Shown: positions 6,015-6,880 of the stretch, piece after piece | How positions within the stretch are numbered: position 1 is the stretch's first letter | How the letters are laid out: every line of letters starts with the position of its first letter | Assembly: GCA_020849825.1 (NCBI GenBank) | Contig: JADZFP010000416.1 | Location: 1 to 6,880 of the forward strand | Length of the DNA: 6,880 nt | DNA from: Saprospiraceae bacterium | Lineage (GTDB): Bacteria; Bacteroidota; Bacteroidia; Chitinophagales; Saprospiraceae | Direction: 5' to 3' | Notes under the pieces: generated by a model | Told to the model about the DNA's origin: nothing | Seen by the model: only the letters and a program-made list of their open reading frames with translations | Database searches by the model: none | Translations under genes and position numbers: made by a program

Positions 6015-6880
6015 ATGCAACGATACCCGGCCAAACTTCTGCTTTTTGGAGAGCACGTACTTCTGCTCGGTGCACCCGCATTGTCTGTACCCGTAGAAGC
6101 ATTCGGCGGGCACTGGGAATGGCACAGCCCCGATACGCCAATGCGCGAGCTCGACCTCAAACTCCTTGAGTTCGCGCGGTCGCCGGTGTTGCGCGGCGTC
6201 GATGTCATCGATACAGAAGCGCTCGAAAACGATCTGGGACTGGGATTGTATTTTGAATCCAACATTCCGACAGGATACGGATTGGGCAGCTCGGGCGCCC
6301 TGGTCGCAGCAGTATATGACCGGTATGCAAAAAGCAAAACCGACGACCTGCAGGTTTTGAAAAAGACTTTTGCCCAAATGGAAGCCTATTTTCACGGACA
6401 CAGCTCGGGTATCGATCCCTTGACCAGTTATTTGGGTAAGGCAGTCAAAGTCAGGGAGATCCAGGCAGTAGAAACCGTCCAACAACAGGACTGGACGCCT
6501 CATGGCCCCGTCGTTTTTTTACTCGACAGTGCGTTGCCGCGACATTCGGGCCCCATGATCCAGTGGTTTCAGGCGCAGGCGCAAAAACCTGATTTTTTTA
6601 ATTTGTTAAAAAACAGGTACCTGCCCGATCTGGAAAAAACCATCGGCCATTGGCTCGCAGGGGAACTCGATCTGTTTTTGTCCAAAGTCGCCGAAATCTC
6701 GGAATTTCAATTCGAGCACTTTTCCCCGCTGATTCCGGAATCGGTCCGCGAAATCTGGGCCCGCGCACTGGCCCGCCACAAAAACGTGCATTTCAAACTC
6801 TGTGGCGCAGGTGGCGGAGGATTTGTCCTTGGGTTTGCCGCGACAAAAGAAGAGGTCCGGTTTCTCGCAGGCCTTCACCC
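6015..6880 (+). CDS. GHMP-family kinase, probable mevalonate kinase (3' end outside the window)
   Basis: The frame is open from ATG 6015 to the window edge: 288 complete codons of a protein that usually has about 300-330 residues in its compact bacterial and archaeal forms. Mevalonate kinase phosphorylates mevalonate with ATP in the cytoplasmic mevalonate route to isoprenoids. The three GHMP motifs are present: AKLLLFGEHVLLLG (6-19), the ATP loop PTGYGLGSSGALVAA (85-99), and the C-terminal loop KLCGAGGGGF (261-270). HGHSSGID (127-134) ends in Asp134, the likely catalytic base. Glu123, eleven residues before it, matches the Mg-binding Glu to Asp spacing of animal mevalonate kinase, and Lys7, Glu13 and His14 match its N-terminal AKxxLxGEH pattern. 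A GTG at 5997 in the same frame is a possible but less likely start, and no Shine-Dalgarno sequence is visible. Another GHMP sugar or phosphomevalonate kinase is the main alternative, so I give no symbol. Confidence 0.85.
   Translation, partial: MQRYPAKLLLFGEHVLLLGAPALSVPVEAFGGHWEWHSPDTPMRELDLKLLEFARSPVLRGVDVIDTEALENDLGLGLYFESNIPTGYGLGSSGALVAAVYDRYAKSKTDDLQVLKKTFAQMEAYFHGHSSGIDPLTSYLGKAVKVREIQAVETVQQQDWTPHGPVVFLLDSALPRHSGPMIQWFQAQAQKPDFFNLLKNRYLPDLEKTIGHWLAGELDLFLSKVAEISEFQFEHFSPLIPESVREIWARALARHKNVHFKLCGAGGGGFVLGFAATKEEVRFLAGLH

Overview
The window looks like an ordinary chromosomal segment from a member of the Bacteroidota of moderate GC content. The best evidence is the secreted protease, which ends in a type IX secretion (T9SS type A) sorting domain, an export system essentially confined to that phylum. 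The lack of recognisable Shine-Dalgarno sequences before the protease and kinase starts fits the same phylum. A Saprospiraceae- or Chitinophagaceae-like source is my guess; nothing in the window fixes the family.

Layout. Bases 1-110 hold the last 35 codons of an unrecognised plus-strand gene. It converges on gcvP (152-3013, minus strand), a full-length single-chain glycine dehydrogenase (P-protein of the glycine cleavage system). A 395-base AT-rich divergent region (3014-3408) follows. It contains a perfect 18-bp palindrome and a heptamer repeated at 22-bp spacing, both candidate regulatory sites. The plus-strand gene at 3409-5901 encodes an 830-residue secreted M12B-like zinc metalloprotease: signal peptide, propeptide, metzincin catalytic domain, three fibronectin type III domains joined by polyglycine linkers, and a T9SS sorting domain. 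A strong intrinsic terminator (5936-5974) closes that unit. From 6015 to the window end runs a GHMP-family kinase, most likely mevalonate kinase, cut off near its C-terminus by the window edge.

The genes do not form one pathway: one-carbon/glycine catabolism, extracellular proteolysis and isoprenoid precursor synthesis sit side by side, and orientation plus the terminator indicate separate transcription units. I see no tRNA, rRNA, CRISPR array, insertion sequence, phage gene or riboswitch. I found no clearly undescribed system. The parts most worth a second look are the protease architecture with its GGC-repeat linkers and possible cysteine switch, and the palindrome upstream of it.
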